A stretch of DNA of 64,000 nucleotides from an uncultured Lachnospiraceae bacterium. GTDB lineage: Bacteria; Bacillota; Clostridia; Lachnospirales; Lachnospiraceae. The translations under genes were made by a program, and so were the position numbers. This document shows positions 51,620 through 60,586 of this stretch, piece by piece (position 1 is the stretch's first letter; each line of letters starts with the position of its first letter). The notes under the pieces are model-generated. The model was not told the DNA's origin and ran no database searches. It saw only the letters and a program-made list of their open reading frames with translations. The stretch is taken from positions 1 through 64,000 of the forward strand of contig CAMKQH010000007.1 of assembly GCA_946414885.1 (NCBI GenBank), given 5' to 3'.

Positions 51620-52390
51620 TTATGCTTCAAAATACGCCCGCATCACGTTGCGGAATACCTGAGGTTGCTCGAGGTAGGAGAAATGACCGGCTCCCGTCAG
51701 CACCACGAGACCGTTATGCGGAAGCTTTTCCTCCATGATCTTCGCGTCACTGATCGGCGTCGCCGTATCCTTGTCGCCCCAGATGAGCAACGTGTCTTGC
51801 TGAATCTTTGGAAGCAGCCCGGTTAAGTCTTCGTTCACCGCCATGACCAGGCACTTGCGCATCATGGGTGAGGCTGCGCGGTAGTCTGCGGAACCCTGGC
51901 GGTTTCGCCAGTCATCGATCAGCTCAGGGAACAGCGCATATACCACCTTCATGTTCAGGATTCCCTTGAGCATCTTATACTTGCGGATCTTCACCTTCTG
52001 CTTAAAAGTTTTCTTTGGCAGGATGCCCGCGCTGTCGATCAGGACGATCCTCGTGATCTCGAAAGGAAGGTTCTCCCTTGCGGCAAGCTTAATGATCACG
52101 CGGCCGCCGTAGGAATGTCCGATCAGGGTTGCCTTTTTGATCCCCAGGGCTTCCATGAATTTCAAGAAGAAATCCGCGTAGGCATCCACGTTCCAAGCCT
52201 CTCTCGGCTCATCGCTCGCGCCAAATCCGGGCAGGTCAAACTGGACGAAGCGGACCTTGTCATTGATCGCATTCGCCACGCTGTCATACATGCCGAGATG
52301 TGTCCCCCAGCCCTGCAGCATGACGACGGTCTCCTCGCCCTCGCCCGTGATCTTATAACTGATATTGTATCCGTCAACAATAATGTTCAT
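51620..52390 (-). CDS. Alpha/beta hydrolase
   Basis: A 256-residue alpha/beta-fold hydrolase. The oxyanion region is MLQGWGTH, the nucleophile elbow is LIGHSYGGRVI, the acid is in LLIWGDKDTATP, and the His is in TGAGHFSYLEQP. There is no signal peptide. The substrate is not predictable. It is the first gene of the envelope operon, 58 bases upstream of the membrane MurF gene. No convincing promoter was found in 52391-52460. Confidence 0.88.
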   Translation of the reverse strand: MNIIVDGYNISYKITGEGEETVVMLQGWGTHLGMYDSVANAINDKVRFVQFDLPGFGASDEPREAWNVDAYADFFLKFMEALGIKKATLIGHSYGGRVIIKLAARENLPFEITRIVLIDSAGILPKKTFKQKVKIRKYKMLKGILNMKVVYALFPELIDDWRNRQGSADYRAASPMMRKCLVMAVNEDLTGLLPKIQQDTLLIWGDKDTATPISDAKIMEEKLPHNGLVVLTGAGHFSYLEQPQVFRNVMRAYFEA

Positions 52391-52460
52391 AGTGATAGTT
52401 TATTCGGGAAGTCCCGCTCCCATTCTAAATATACAGGCAAATGCAACTTTCCTCTGGCGT

Positions 52461-52491
52461 AAAAACAGCGCCGCGAAGAATCTCGCAGCGC
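52461..52491 (-). terminator. Intrinsic terminator of the tethered sigma factor gene
   Basis: GCGCTGCGA pairs with TCGCGGCGC around a six-base loop and is followed on the minus strand by TGTTTTT. It lies about 70 bases past the stop codon at 52559. Confidence 0.85.
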
Positions 52492-52558
52492 CATCTTCAC
52501 ATCATAACATTATAAGCTTTTTAGCTCTTCATAGCAAGAAATTTCTAAATTTCAGGCA

Positions 52559-54928
52559 TTATTCGAACTCATATAGATTATATGCTTCACCCGCATGCGT
52601 TATGATTGCCCGGGCGTTGTTGTTATAATAGGTTCCCTCCACGTCCAGTCTGGTTCTCTCTTTGGTCTCAAGGTCAACCACGTAGATTTCGTCCTTCGCC
52701 TTATTGGCATATTCAATCACGCATTTGTCATTGAGGGGCTTCATATCGTAGACCGCCTGGTCACTTTCATAAATCACGTTCAGATTCTCGTCAAAAACCT
52801 GATTCTTCCTGTTCTGGGTGGCGATCAGGTATCTTCCGTTTGGCGATTCATATTTCAAGGCAATATACTCGTCATCCGCGCCTTCATAGGTCTTTCCGTT
52901 CATAAGGCTGACGATCACGTTGACGTTGTGCTCGCCGGATGCGTCCGTTTTGGTGATTCCTCCGCACACAAAACGGGTATCCTGCGGTAAGCCATAGGTT
53001 TCGATGGATCCAGCCGCCGTTCTGCCGCTAAGCAGCTTCATGACCGTTCCGTCACCAAAGAAAATGGCATCTGCCCCCACGTAGCTTGAGTCTCCCATCT
53101 TGAAACAATTCCGCGCGTAAAATACGTCATCAGGTCCAAACGTCTTATACGCCGTCATAAGCTCATCCGACTTGGAAGCGGCAGCGTACTTAAACCCATC
53201 CATTTCCCAGACAACGTTTAGGTCATGATCCATTGCGTAATACTTTTTCGCCCCGTCACGCACCACGATCAGCCCGGTTGTCGTAATTCCCGCATATTCG
53301 TAGTAATGATCCGCTTCCGGTTTCAGGGACAACTCATTGATCTTCTTGCTGCCGTCATAAACTTCAATTCTGTCGCCGTGATATTCCACGTAGAAATACT
53401 GGGTATTCGTTGGTCTTACGTAAACATTACCCGCCGGATCCGCAAACAAAACGTTGCCATCAAAATCCAAAACACACTGCCAGTTCATAAACTGATCAAT
53501 GCCGCAAATAATATAACCGGAACCCGGCTCGTAGATCGGGGAATTTCCCTTTACCTTCCAAAGCTCCTTCTTGTTCTCAAGGTCATAAGCCACCAGGTAT
53601 TTTACGTTATCCTCCTCTGCATCATAGACTACAACCCCGTCATGATACGTCAAAACACAATCCGAATCACGCTGCACTCTCGGGAACGTAAGGATCTCCC
53701 GATCGTCTTTCACGATGGTGACAAAGGTATTGTCCCCGTCCGTAATGCCATAATAGCCATCACCCAAAAGCTCCACGTGGGAACTTCCTGCAAATGCCAG
53801 GCGCTTCCCCTTCTCGTCAACAACTTCTTTGTTTTCCTTATCCGTGGTAACAAACGTGCTGTCAGAGCCCTCCACCGTTAATAATCCGCTGGTGAAAGCT
53901 TTTCTGAACGTAACCTTCGTGATGACTCTTTCCTCCAGCTTAGGCAAAGCTTCCCGTCCTTCTTCCTTACCTTCTTCGCCTTTGCGGTCTCCGTCTTCCT
54001 GCTTGCCTGACTGGGACTTCGAAGTGGATGCCGACGCAACCTCTCCCTCCTTGTCCGGATTCTTTGTGCCGCCAAGCTTCGGGATCACAACGATCAATGC
54101 GATCACTGCGGCAAGTGCTGCCACGCCTACAATGATCCACTTTAAGAGATTAGCTTCCGCAGCCCGGCCTGCCTTACCGGCAACGCCGGCAGCCGAATTA
54201 GCCGCTGAAGAGGCGATCGTGCCGGCCTGCATGGCATTAGCCCCGGCAAGCGCATTTGTAATGCTCCCGTAAACCGCCTCGCTCTCTGCAAAGCTGCAGC
54301 ACTTTGCGCTTTCCGAGAAGATAAGCGCCAAAATGGGTACGCCTGCAAACGAATAAAGCTTGACGCCTTTCTTTTCCTCCAGGCGAAGAATCTCTTCCTT
54401 CAGCTTTGCCCTGGATACGCTCAGGCGGTTCTTTACCGCATTCTCGTTGCATCCCATCTGCAGCGCCACTTCGCTGATGGACAAATTGCTGAAATAATAA
54501 AGCAACACCGTCTGATATTGATTAACGCTGAGAACGTCCCGCATGATTTGGAACAGGATCTCTCTTTTTTCTTCCTGCAAAACATAATCCTCAGGAAGTT
54601 GGAAATCCGTCTCCTCGTTGACCAGATCCTCCAGGATCTCGCCGTCGACCGGCGTCGGAATTCTTTTCCGATACAAATCCTTGCACTTATTCGTTGCAAT
54701 TGTCTCGATCCATGCAGGGAATCTCTCCGGAGCGTTAAGCATGGAAATACTCTTCCATGCAGTTACGTAAGCCTCCTGCACAACGTCCCTTGCATCCTCT
54801 TCATTTCCCAAAAAGCTCTTTGCCAAAAAGTAAACCCTGTTACAGGTCCCTTCGTACAGCGTGCGGAATGCACTCGCATCCCCTTCCTTTGTCATTCTTA
54901 CCAGTTCGGAATAATTCATCTCTCTCAT
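52559..54928 (-). CDS. Membrane-tethered ECF sigma factor fused to an extracellular beta-propeller-like domain
   Basis: A 789-residue single chain. Residues 1-185 are a complete ECF sigma factor: region 2 (NRVYFLAKSFLGNEEDARDV, AWIETIATNKCKD) and region 4 (SISEVALQMGCNENAVKNRL). A further hydrophobic stretch (about 191-211) and an Ala-rich linker lead to a membrane helix (about 261-284). A Lys/Glu/Ser-rich linker follows, then about 450 outside residues with repeated four-strand-like units (DGYYGITDGDNTFVTIV, KYYAMDHDLNVVWEMDGF) suggesting a WD40/PQQ-like propeller. The sigma factor is thus physically bound to its own sensor. It has its own ECF-like promoter and terminator and is a single-gene unit. 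Confidence 0.88.
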   Translation of the reverse strand: MREMNYSELVRMTKEGDASAFRTLYEGTCNRVYFLAKSFLGNEEDARDVVQEAYVTAWKSISMLNAPERFPAWIETIATNKCKDLYRKRIPTPVDGEILEDLVNEETDFQLPEDYVLQEEKREILFQIMRDVLSVNQYQTVLLYYFSNLSISEVALQMGCNENAVKNRLSVSRAKLKEEILRLEEKKGVKLYSFAGVPILALIFSESAKCCSFAESEAVYGSITNALAGANAMQAGTIASSAANSAAGVAGKAGRAAEANLLKWIIVGVAALAAVIALIVVIPKLGGTKNPDKEGEVASASTSKSQSGKQEDGDRKGEEGKEEGREALPKLEERVITKVTFRKAFTSGLLTVEGSDSTFVTTDKENKEVVDEKGKRLAFAGSSHVELLGDGYYGITDGDNTFVTIVKDDREILTFPRVQRDSDCVLTYHDGVVVYDAEEDNVKYLVAYDLENKKELWKVKGNSPIYEPGSGYIICGIDQFMNWQCVLDFDGNVLFADPAGNVYVRPTNTQYFYVEYHGDRIEVYDGSKKINELSLKPEADHYYEYAGITTTGLIVVRDGAKKYYAMDHDLNVVWEMDGFKYAAASKSDELMTAYKTFGPDDVFYARNCFKMGDSSYVGADAIFFGDGTVMKLLSGRTAAGSIETYGLPQDTRFVCGGITKTDASGEHNVNVIVSLMNGKTYEGADDEYIALKYESPNGRYLIATQNRKNQVFDENLNVIYESDQAVYDMKPLNDKCVIEYANKAKDEIYVVDLETKERTRLDVEGTYYNNNARAIITHAGEAYNLYEFE

Positions 54929-54975
54929 TCATTTTTCCTGCGCCAAGCGCATTCTCCTCCTCTTTCCATATTGTC

Positions 54976-54997
54976 GACCAAATCAAAAATTTTGGTC
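54976..54997 (-). promoter_or_regulatory. Leader hairpin of the tethered sigma factor gene
   Basis: In the 5' untranslated region GACCAAA pairs with TTTGGTC around an eight-base AT-rich loop. It lies between the ECF-like promoter and the ribosome site. Confidence 0.5.
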
Positions 54998-55007
54998 TTT
55001 CAATAGG

Positions 55008-55037
55008 TTAGACGAAGCAACTTTTCATCAGGTTAGA
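55008..55037 (-). promoter_or_regulatory. ECF-type promoter of the tethered sigma factor gene
   Basis: On the minus strand TCTAACC (55031-55037) and CGTCTAA (55008-55014) are 16 bases apart. This matches the known AAC -35 and CGTC/CGTA -10 layout of many Firmicutes ECF promoters, which suggests that the protein activates its own gene. Confidence 0.65.
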
Positions 55038-55055
55038 TAAAATGCAAAAAAATTT

Positions 55056-55568
55056 TTAGTCACTTTCCAAACCATCCAAAGCCTCTCCCATCTCCATGTC
55101 GAAAATGGTTTCCTCCACGACCTTCACGCATTCGTCTGCGTGCTTTAGGATGTCCTTTCCCCAAAAGCGGATCACGGTCCAGCCGAGGTACAAAAGTTTC
55201 TTGTTGGCCTCGTCGTCACGCCTCTTTGTGTTCGTGATCTTTTGGATCCAAAACTCCGCGTTATTGCCGCGTTCCAGCTGGGGCTTTAGGACCTCCCAAT
55301 CCTTTCCGTGAAAGAATTCGCTGTCGCAGAAAATTGCGATCTTATATTTTGTCAGAACAATGTCCGGCACTCCCGGAAGGGTCCTTACGTTCTTCCGATA
55401 GCGGTAACCCTTTGCCCATAAAGCCTTGCGGAGCTTTAGCTCAATGGAAGTGTCCTTGCTCTTGATGCGCTGCATGTTGTAGTGCCGCGCCTCTTTTGCG
55501 CTTCCCTTCTTCGCAGGGCCGGGGCATCTTTTCTCACGATTCCCCATATTCATATCCTCATCCGTCAT
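55056..55568 (-). CDS. vsr: Vsr-type very short patch repair endonuclease
   Basis: A 170-residue endonuclease of the Vsr family. Motifs: NMQRIKSKDTSIELKLRKAL, LPGVPDIVLTKYKIAIFCD with the catalytic Asp, FFHGKDW, and ITNTKRRDDEANKKLLYLGW followed by TVIRFWG. Classic Vsr nicks T:G mismatches made by deamination of 5-methylcytosine, so it normally lies beside a C5 methylase. None is here; the methyltransferase at 987-1952 is of the amino class and far away. It follows the antiporter gene by 21 bases and is probably co-transcribed with it. Confidence 0.88.
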   Translation of the reverse strand: MTDEDMNMGNREKRCPGPAKKGSAKEARHYNMQRIKSKDTSIELKLRKALWAKGYRYRKNVRTLPGVPDIVLTKYKIAIFCDSEFFHGKDWEVLKPQLERGNNAEFWIQKITNTKRRDDEANKKLLYLGWTVIRFWGKDILKHADECVKVVEETIFDMEMGEALDGLESD

Positions 55569-55589
55569 GGCCCGTGTTTTCCAAGGTTT

Positions 55590-57524
55590 CTATGCCCTGA
55601 AAAGGAATCCTGCCACCAAATAGAATGCAGCTGCGATTCCCGTGATCACAAAGCTGTATCTCACGCGAACCCGAAGGACCGCATAAGGATCGCATCCTAT
55701 GGCCGTTCCAACGTTCATGCTGTCTGCGGTAAACATACAGTTCTTTTCGCCCGCAATGCCCGCGCCCGCGATGGCACCCACGCAAAGCGCGAGATTCACG
55801 CCAAGAAGGGGTGCAAAGTGTACGGCGATCGGGAAAACGATTGCGTACATGGACCAAGAGGAACCCAAGGCAACGGTCAGGAACATGGCGAGTAAAAACA
55901 TGACCATCGGGAAGATGGGACCAAACTTGCCAAATGCTTCCAGGGCGTCAACAAAGTATTCCGTCAGTTGGAGCGTGCTGAGAAGCGTGGAAAAACAAAT
56001 CGTCAAAAGGTACAAAAGAATTGCAAGCGTGGAATTTGCAATGCCCACCACCAGGTGCTCCACAAACTGCTCCGGCGTGAGCAATCCCTGCCAACAGTAG
56101 AACAAAAACATGAAGATCAGCGTCGCCGTCAGTCCTACCGCGCTGTCCACCATAAATCCCCCGGCAACGACGGAACGGATCGCCAGTGAAGTTACGGCAA
56201 GAACAAGGATCGGAAGCATGATGTTTATGATCTTTCCCCACATTTCCGGCTCATTTAAGCTCAAATACTTTTCTGAACCGTCCGGCCACAGCTTTCCGCC
56301 TTCCTTCACTCGCCTGTCGGCGTTCTTGAGCCTTTTCGTCAGGGGAAGCTTGCCAAAACAGTATAACAACATAAAGATCACTACCAAAATGGAGAAAAAG
56401 TTAAACGGAATGGACTGACAGAACAGTCCAACGGGATTCTCCTTGATCGAGGCGCTGAGCGTACCAATAACGAAAATGCCCCAAAGGGAAAGGGGGATAA
56501 AGGAGCTGAGCACCGTAGGCAACAGGCTGTAAAGAAGGGAAGTCTTCTCTCTCGGAATGGCCTGTTCCTTGGCAACGGCGTTCGTGGAATTGGCCGCGCA
56601 GGACATGTTCAGGCCGTCATCAATGCAGGTTGCCGCCATGATGCCATATGCCGTGAGCATCATTCCCCGCTGGCTTTTGACCTTGCTGTCCGCGAGTTTT
56701 TTGAAGGCCGTCACCGCGCCAGACGCCTCGATGAGCTGGACCACGCCTCCCATCAACGCCATCACGTATACCGTCCATACGTTATCATATGCCATCATGG
56801 TCTCTATCATGGCGTCAGAGTAACTGGCCGCGATGCCGTTCCGGTAAACGAGAAGTGCCGCCAGCATGCCTGAGACGATCAGGGATTCCACGGTACGCTT
56901 TGTCACAAGAACGTAGACCAGCATGAGGATCAACGGAAGCAAGAAGACCGGCGCATTCGCGTCCTTTGGCACAAAGATCCACGCCAAAACGTAAACCAAT
57001 GCAAGTATGCCGTATTGGATCACCATGCGACGCTTTGAAAGCGGCGTCTGGTTCTTCGGATGCTGCAGAATACCCTTGCGCATGCCGGACAGAGCCAGAA
57101 TCTGCGAATGTTTGCCGGAAACCTGACCGTACACGCGCTTCATCATCTCGCCGTACAGGTCCGGATGATGCGACAAAATGTCCATCATGTCATCTGCATC
57201 CAGGCGGTACACAATGGTACGTCCCAGGGAACGCACGGTGGAAAGGCGCTTTTGCTTTGACAAAACGCCGTATTCGCCGAAATATTGTCCCTCGTGCATG
57301 ATGTTGATCTGCTCGCCCTCGCGGCTTAAAACAATGGCTGTTCCAGACTCCAGGAAATACATGCAATCCGGTTCTCCGTCAATGACGCAAATGTCCTTAC
57401 CGTTCTCAAATTGCTGGCGCTTTAATTTCTTCTTGATCTCCTCTAATTCCTGCTTGTCCTCTTCACTGTCGCCTATCTTAAAAAAGTCCTGTATGAACTT
57501 GTCGTCAATCCGATTCTTGGGCAT
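55590..57524 (-). CDS. NhaC-type sodium/proton antiporter fused to a cyclic-nucleotide-binding domain
   Basis: A 644-residue protein. Residues about 20-145 form a cNMP-binding (CAP_ED) domain with CMYFLESGTAIVLSREGEQI and the phosphate-binding cassette FGEYGVLSKQKRLSTVRS, keeping the Gly-Glu pair and the Arg. From about residue 165 there are 11 or more membrane helices with NhaC features (CIDDGLNMSCAANSTNAVAK, ALGSSWSMYAIVFPIAVHFA, AIAGAGIAGEKNCMFTADSM). The fusion suggests ion transport gated by a nucleotide second messenger. A strong promoter is at 57590-57618. Confidence 0.88.
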   Translation of the reverse strand: MPKNRIDDKFIQDFFKIGDSEEDKQELEEIKKKLKRQQFENGKDICVIDGEPDCMYFLESGTAIVLSREGEQINIMHEGQYFGEYGVLSKQKRLSTVRSLGRTIVYRLDADDMMDILSHHPDLYGEMMKRVYGQVSGKHSQILALSGMRKGILQHPKNQTPLSKRRMVIQYGILALVYVLAWIFVPKDANAPVFLLPLILMLVYVLVTKRTVESLIVSGMLAALLVYRNGIAASYSDAMIETMMAYDNVWTVYVMALMGGVVQLIEASGAVTAFKKLADSKVKSQRGMMLTAYGIMAATCIDDGLNMSCAANSTNAVAKEQAIPREKTSLLYSLLPTVLSSFIPLSLWGIFVIGTLSASIKENPVGLFCQSIPFNFFSILVVIFMLLYCFGKLPLTKRLKNADRRVKEGGKLWPDGSEKYLSLNEPEMWGKIINIMLPILVLAVTSLAIRSVVAGGFMVDSAVGLTATLIFMFLFYCWQGLLTPEQFVEHLVVGIANSTLAILLYLLTICFSTLLSTLQLTEYFVDALEAFGKFGPIFPMVMFLLAMFLTVALGSSWSMYAIVFPIAVHFAPLLGVNLALCVGAIAGAGIAGEKNCMFTADSMNVGTAIGCDPYAVLRVRVRYSFVITGIAAAFYLVAGFLFRA

Positions 57525-57589
57525 AAATATCCCCCCATAACGAAAATCCGTGAATTTGATCCGTCCTTTTATGACAAACCATCACTTTC

Positions 57590-57618
57590 ATTTTATCGTT
57601 ACGGAGGGATTTCGTCAA
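57590..57618 (-). promoter_or_regulatory. Sigma-A promoter of the antiporter-vsr unit
   Basis: On the minus strand TTGACG (57613-57618) and TAAAAT (57590-57595) are 17 bases apart, about 65 bases before the antiporter start. This is among the best promoter matches in the window. Confidence 0.8.
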
Positions 57619-57646
57619 TTCTTATTCCCCGCGCGGCCGGTGAAAA

Positions 57647-58654
57647 TTACCCGATGCCCATGCATTCGTAGCAGATCCGGATGGCTTTGTTCTTCAGATC
57701 GTTAAAACCATTGTCCTTTAGGCCGATCAACAAAAGCACGATGGCCGCTGCGATCAAGAGCGTGCGCAGAACGATCCGCGCCATGCTTCTTTTCCTTACG
57801 GCATCTTTACAATTTGCGCCGGGATTCTTCCTGCCGTTGGCAACTCCGTAATGGATCGCAGACGCGGGGCAACGTCCAATGCATTCGCCGCACTGGATGC
57901 ATTCCCTGTCACAGACCTTTCTTACGTCCATTTTGCAGTGGCGCACGCAGGCATCACAGTGAATGCATTTCGCCTGATCCACCTTGATCCCAAAGAAGGA
58001 GACGGGATTGAAGAAAGAATATATGGCGCCAAGGGGACACAGGAAACGGCAAAAGGCACGGAAACAAAAGACGCAGGTCAACAGAATCAAGATTAGAACG
58101 GCAGCCTTCCACGTAAACAGTGCTCCCGTCATGGCGCGCAGCCTTTCCTGCAAAAGCGTTAAGAGAATGCCGGCCTCCAAAGTGCCGGCGGGGCAAAGAT
58201 ACTTACAAAAGCCCGGTGCCAGCGTGATCAGCGGGACCGCAATGACAAAGATCAGGAGAATGCCATATTTCAGATAAGACAGCCCCCGGGTCACACTACT
58301 TTTTTGGATCTTTGGAGTGGGGATCTTATGCAGAAGCTCCTGCAGGAATCCAAAGGGACAAAAGAATCCACAGATGAATCTTCCCAAAAACAGACCAAGC
58401 AAAAGAAAAGTTCCCAATACGTAATATGGGAACTTGTATTTCGATGAAAGGAGCGCCGTCTGAAGGCTTCCCAGCGGGCAGGCGGCGACTGCGCCCGGGC
58501 AGGAGTAGCAGTTCAGTCCGGGAACGCATACGCCCTTTGTGTTTCCCTGCCAGATCTTGCCCGTGGCAAATCCTTTGAAATTACAGTTGTACAATACCGC
58601 CGCAAGGAGCTGCACGTAGCGCCTTGCAAAGCGCCGAAAATGATTCTTCTTCAT
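57647..58654 (-). CDS. Membrane iron-sulfur electron carrier (NapH/YccM-like)
   Basis: A 335-residue protein with about five helices and many cysteines. CYSCPGAVAACPLG and FICGFFCPFGFLQE are the membrane motifs of the NapH/NosR family. CKYLCPAGTLE and CRFLCPLGAIYS are repeats of the same kind. A 2x[4Fe-4S] ferredoxin domain follows (CIHCDACVRHCKMD, CIQCGECIGRCPAS). The start is the ATG at 58654. It is last in an operon after the TlpA-like lipoprotein, so it probably passes electrons across the membrane to that thioredoxin. Confidence 0.9.
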   Translation of the reverse strand: MKKNHFRRFARRYVQLLAAVLYNCNFKGFATGKIWQGNTKGVCVPGLNCYSCPGAVAACPLGSLQTALLSSKYKFPYYVLGTFLLLGLFLGRFICGFFCPFGFLQELLHKIPTPKIQKSSVTRGLSYLKYGILLIFVIAVPLITLAPGFCKYLCPAGTLEAGILLTLLQERLRAMTGALFTWKAAVLILILLTCVFCFRAFCRFLCPLGAIYSFFNPVSFFGIKVDQAKCIHCDACVRHCKMDVRKVCDRECIQCGECIGRCPASAIHYGVANGRKNPGANCKDAVRKRSMARIVLRTLLIAAAIVLLLIGLKDNGFNDLKNKAIRICYECMGIG

Positions 58655-58736
58655 GTAAATGATCTTTCCGTGAATACCACGCGGGACACGCTCTTCAAGC
58701 ACTGGTCAGGCATTGATTTTATGCATCCGCCTGACG

Positions 58737-59432
58737 TTATTTTGCAAGACACTCGTCAATGGCACCCTTGTATTCCTTATACTGCGTCTCGGCATCCATT
58801 GCGCCAAGATAAACCTTGAAGATAACGCCTTGGTCGATCACAAGCGTATACGGAATGCCGTCCGTGGGGTAATATGCTTCGATTATGCCCTCTTCATCAT
58901 AGGCAATGGGAAACGTATATCCCTTCTCCTTCACCAGGGCATCCACGGTCTTTTTCTCTTCCATGCAGTCGACGCACAGGATCGCCACGCCGTCAAGCCC
59001 GTCGTCCTTCAGCATTTCAAAGGCAGGCATCTCGCGCATACAGGGGCCGCACCAAGTGGCAAAGAAATTTAAGAGCACCACGTCCTCATCATGCTCGGAC
59101 AAAGTGAAGGTGCTGCCGTCCGCCAGCGTTGCCGTAAAGTCTGGCGCCACGTCACCCTCTTCAAGCGCCTTGACTTTTCCCTCCTTCAAAGTCGCGTTCG
59201 CGCGGTCCGGAAAACGGTTCTTCTTTTCTTCCTCCGAAGAACTCTCCTTCGCCGCTTCACTCTCCGACTCTTGAGTGGAGGCGCTTTCCTGCTCCTTCGA
59301 TGCGCTTGTTTCACTTTCCTGCGTTTGCTTCGTTTCCTTATCGCCCACGCCTGCGCATCCGGTCACGCCGCCTGCAAGCATTACGGCCGCCAGCGCAACA
59401 CAGACGGCCTTGATCATTCCTTTACGTCTCAT
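58737..59432 (-). CDS. TlpA/ResA-like thioredoxin lipoprotein
   Basis: A 231-residue lipoprotein (lipobox VTGC) with a Ser/Glu-rich linker to about residue 75. A thioredoxin fold follows with active site FFATWCGPCMREMPAF and the cis-Pro region DGIPYTLVIDQ. It reduces or exchanges disulfides outside the cell membrane. The iron-sulfur membrane protein 82 bases downstream is a likely electron source. The linker resembles that of the lipoprotein at 7987-8832. Confidence 0.92.
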   Translation of the reverse strand: MRRKGMIKAVCVALAAVMLAGGVTGCAGVGDKETKQTQESETSASKEQESASTQESESEAAKESSSEEEKKNRFPDRANATLKEGKVKALEEGDVAPDFTATLADGSTFTLSEHDEDVVLLNFFATWCGPCMREMPAFEMLKDDGLDGVAILCVDCMEEKKTVDALVKEKGYTFPIAYDEEGIIEAYYPTDGIPYTLVIDQGVIFKVYLGAMDAETQYKEYKGAIDECLAK

Positions 59433-59466
59433 CTTTCAATCCTTTCAACCCAGTCGTCAGCGCGAT

Positions 59467-60525
59467 CTACGCGATGACTTTATTCTTTCCGGTAGTCTTC
59501 CCAAGATAAAGCTTTTTATCCGCTTCCTGCACCCATTCATCAATGGAACAGCCGCGTTTTCTCTCTTCCACGCCAACGGTGATGGTGACGTTGATCCACT
59601 GATCATCAAACGTAATGGGCTCCGCCTCGATCTTTTTTCTCAGGCGCTCCATCAGATCCACGCCGTCCTTCACGGACGTTTGCTCCGCATCATTTCCAGA
59701 TTCGTCCGCGCTAACCACAAAGATCAGGAATTCCTCACCGCCCCAGCGGGCAAGCTCGCAACCCGTACAGAGTTCGCGCATCTTGTCAGCGATCGAGCGC
59801 AAAATGGCATCGCCCGCATTATGTCCATAGGTATCGTTGATCTTCTTAAAGTTGTCAATGTCCGCCATGGCGAGGAATCCTTGCGCTTCCTCCGGCAGAT
59901 TCTCCAGGCGGTTGATCACGTAATGCCTGTTATAAAGCCCCGTCAGGCGGTCCACCTGCGCCATGTCACGTAGCTTGTCTTCTGACTGAACAACCATTCT
60001 GAGCATGTAATCCGTATAAAAGATCAAAAAACTAAACACGATCAGGGCATTGGTGATCCAAAACAGCGCCGCATAATTTTGATTCCTCTCATAGATTGGT
60101 CCAAAATAAGCAACGTAACCCGTACAGATCAGATAAAACAGCGCAATAAAAAGACTTACCGGTCTGGCCTTTAAGCTCTTTTGCCTTTTCCCCTCGCGAT
60201 TGATCCGTATGGAAAGGTATTCCGTTACGAACATGACGGGAATCATGGAAAAGCAGTATAAATGGAATCCATAGCCGTATCCCAAAAAAACCGTGGAAAT
60301 TCCCATGTAAAACGTGAGCCAAAGGTATACAATCCACACGTAGGCGTCCAACCGTTCCTTATGGATCAGGAAATATCCCAGCACGTAGACTCCCGCCGTC
60401 GGGATGCTAAAATAAGTCAAAAAGGGCGCGTCAACCATGTGAAAGAATGCCATCAGTCCAAACACCAACAGCAAGATCACGGTATTTACCGCATACGTCA
60501 TCTTTTTCGCTTTGAAAAACATCAT
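59467..60525 (-). CDS. Membrane diguanylate cyclase
   Basis: A 352-residue protein with six membrane helices (to about 190) and a GGDEF domain. The active-site loop is ARWGGEEFLIFVV, a functional variant, so it should make c-di-GMP from two GTP. The RxxD inhibitory site expected just before the loop is replaced by CTGC, so classic product inhibition is likely absent. It precedes the TlpA-like gene by 34 bases. With the EAL protein (20581-22272) the window codes for both synthesis and breakdown of c-di-GMP. Confidence 0.92.
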   Translation of the reverse strand: MMFFKAKKMTYAVNTVILLLVFGLMAFFHMVDAPFLTYFSIPTAGVYVLGYFLIHKERLDAYVWIVYLWLTFYMGISTVFLGYGYGFHLYCFSMIPVMFVTEYLSIRINREGKRQKSLKARPVSLFIALFYLICTGYVAYFGPIYERNQNYAALFWITNALIVFSFLIFYTDYMLRMVVQSEDKLRDMAQVDRLTGLYNRHYVINRLENLPEEAQGFLAMADIDNFKKINDTYGHNAGDAILRSIADKMRELCTGCELARWGGEEFLIFVVSADESGNDAEQTSVKDGVDLMERLRKKIEAEPITFDDQWINVTITVGVEERKRGCSIDEWVQEADKKLYLGKTTGKNKVIA

Positions 60526-60551
60526 GGCCGCGCCTCCTTGTGTATAGTATT

Positions 60552-60580
60552 ATCATACTTTTTTTTGCGGCCGTTTGCAA
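60552..60580 (-). promoter_or_regulatory. Sigma-A promoter of the diguanylate cyclase operon
   Basis: On the minus strand TTGCAA (60575-60580) and TATGAT (60552-60557) are 17 bases apart, with an A-rich spacer. It lies about 25 bases upstream of the start codon. Confidence 0.7.
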
Positions 60581-60586
60581 GTGATT

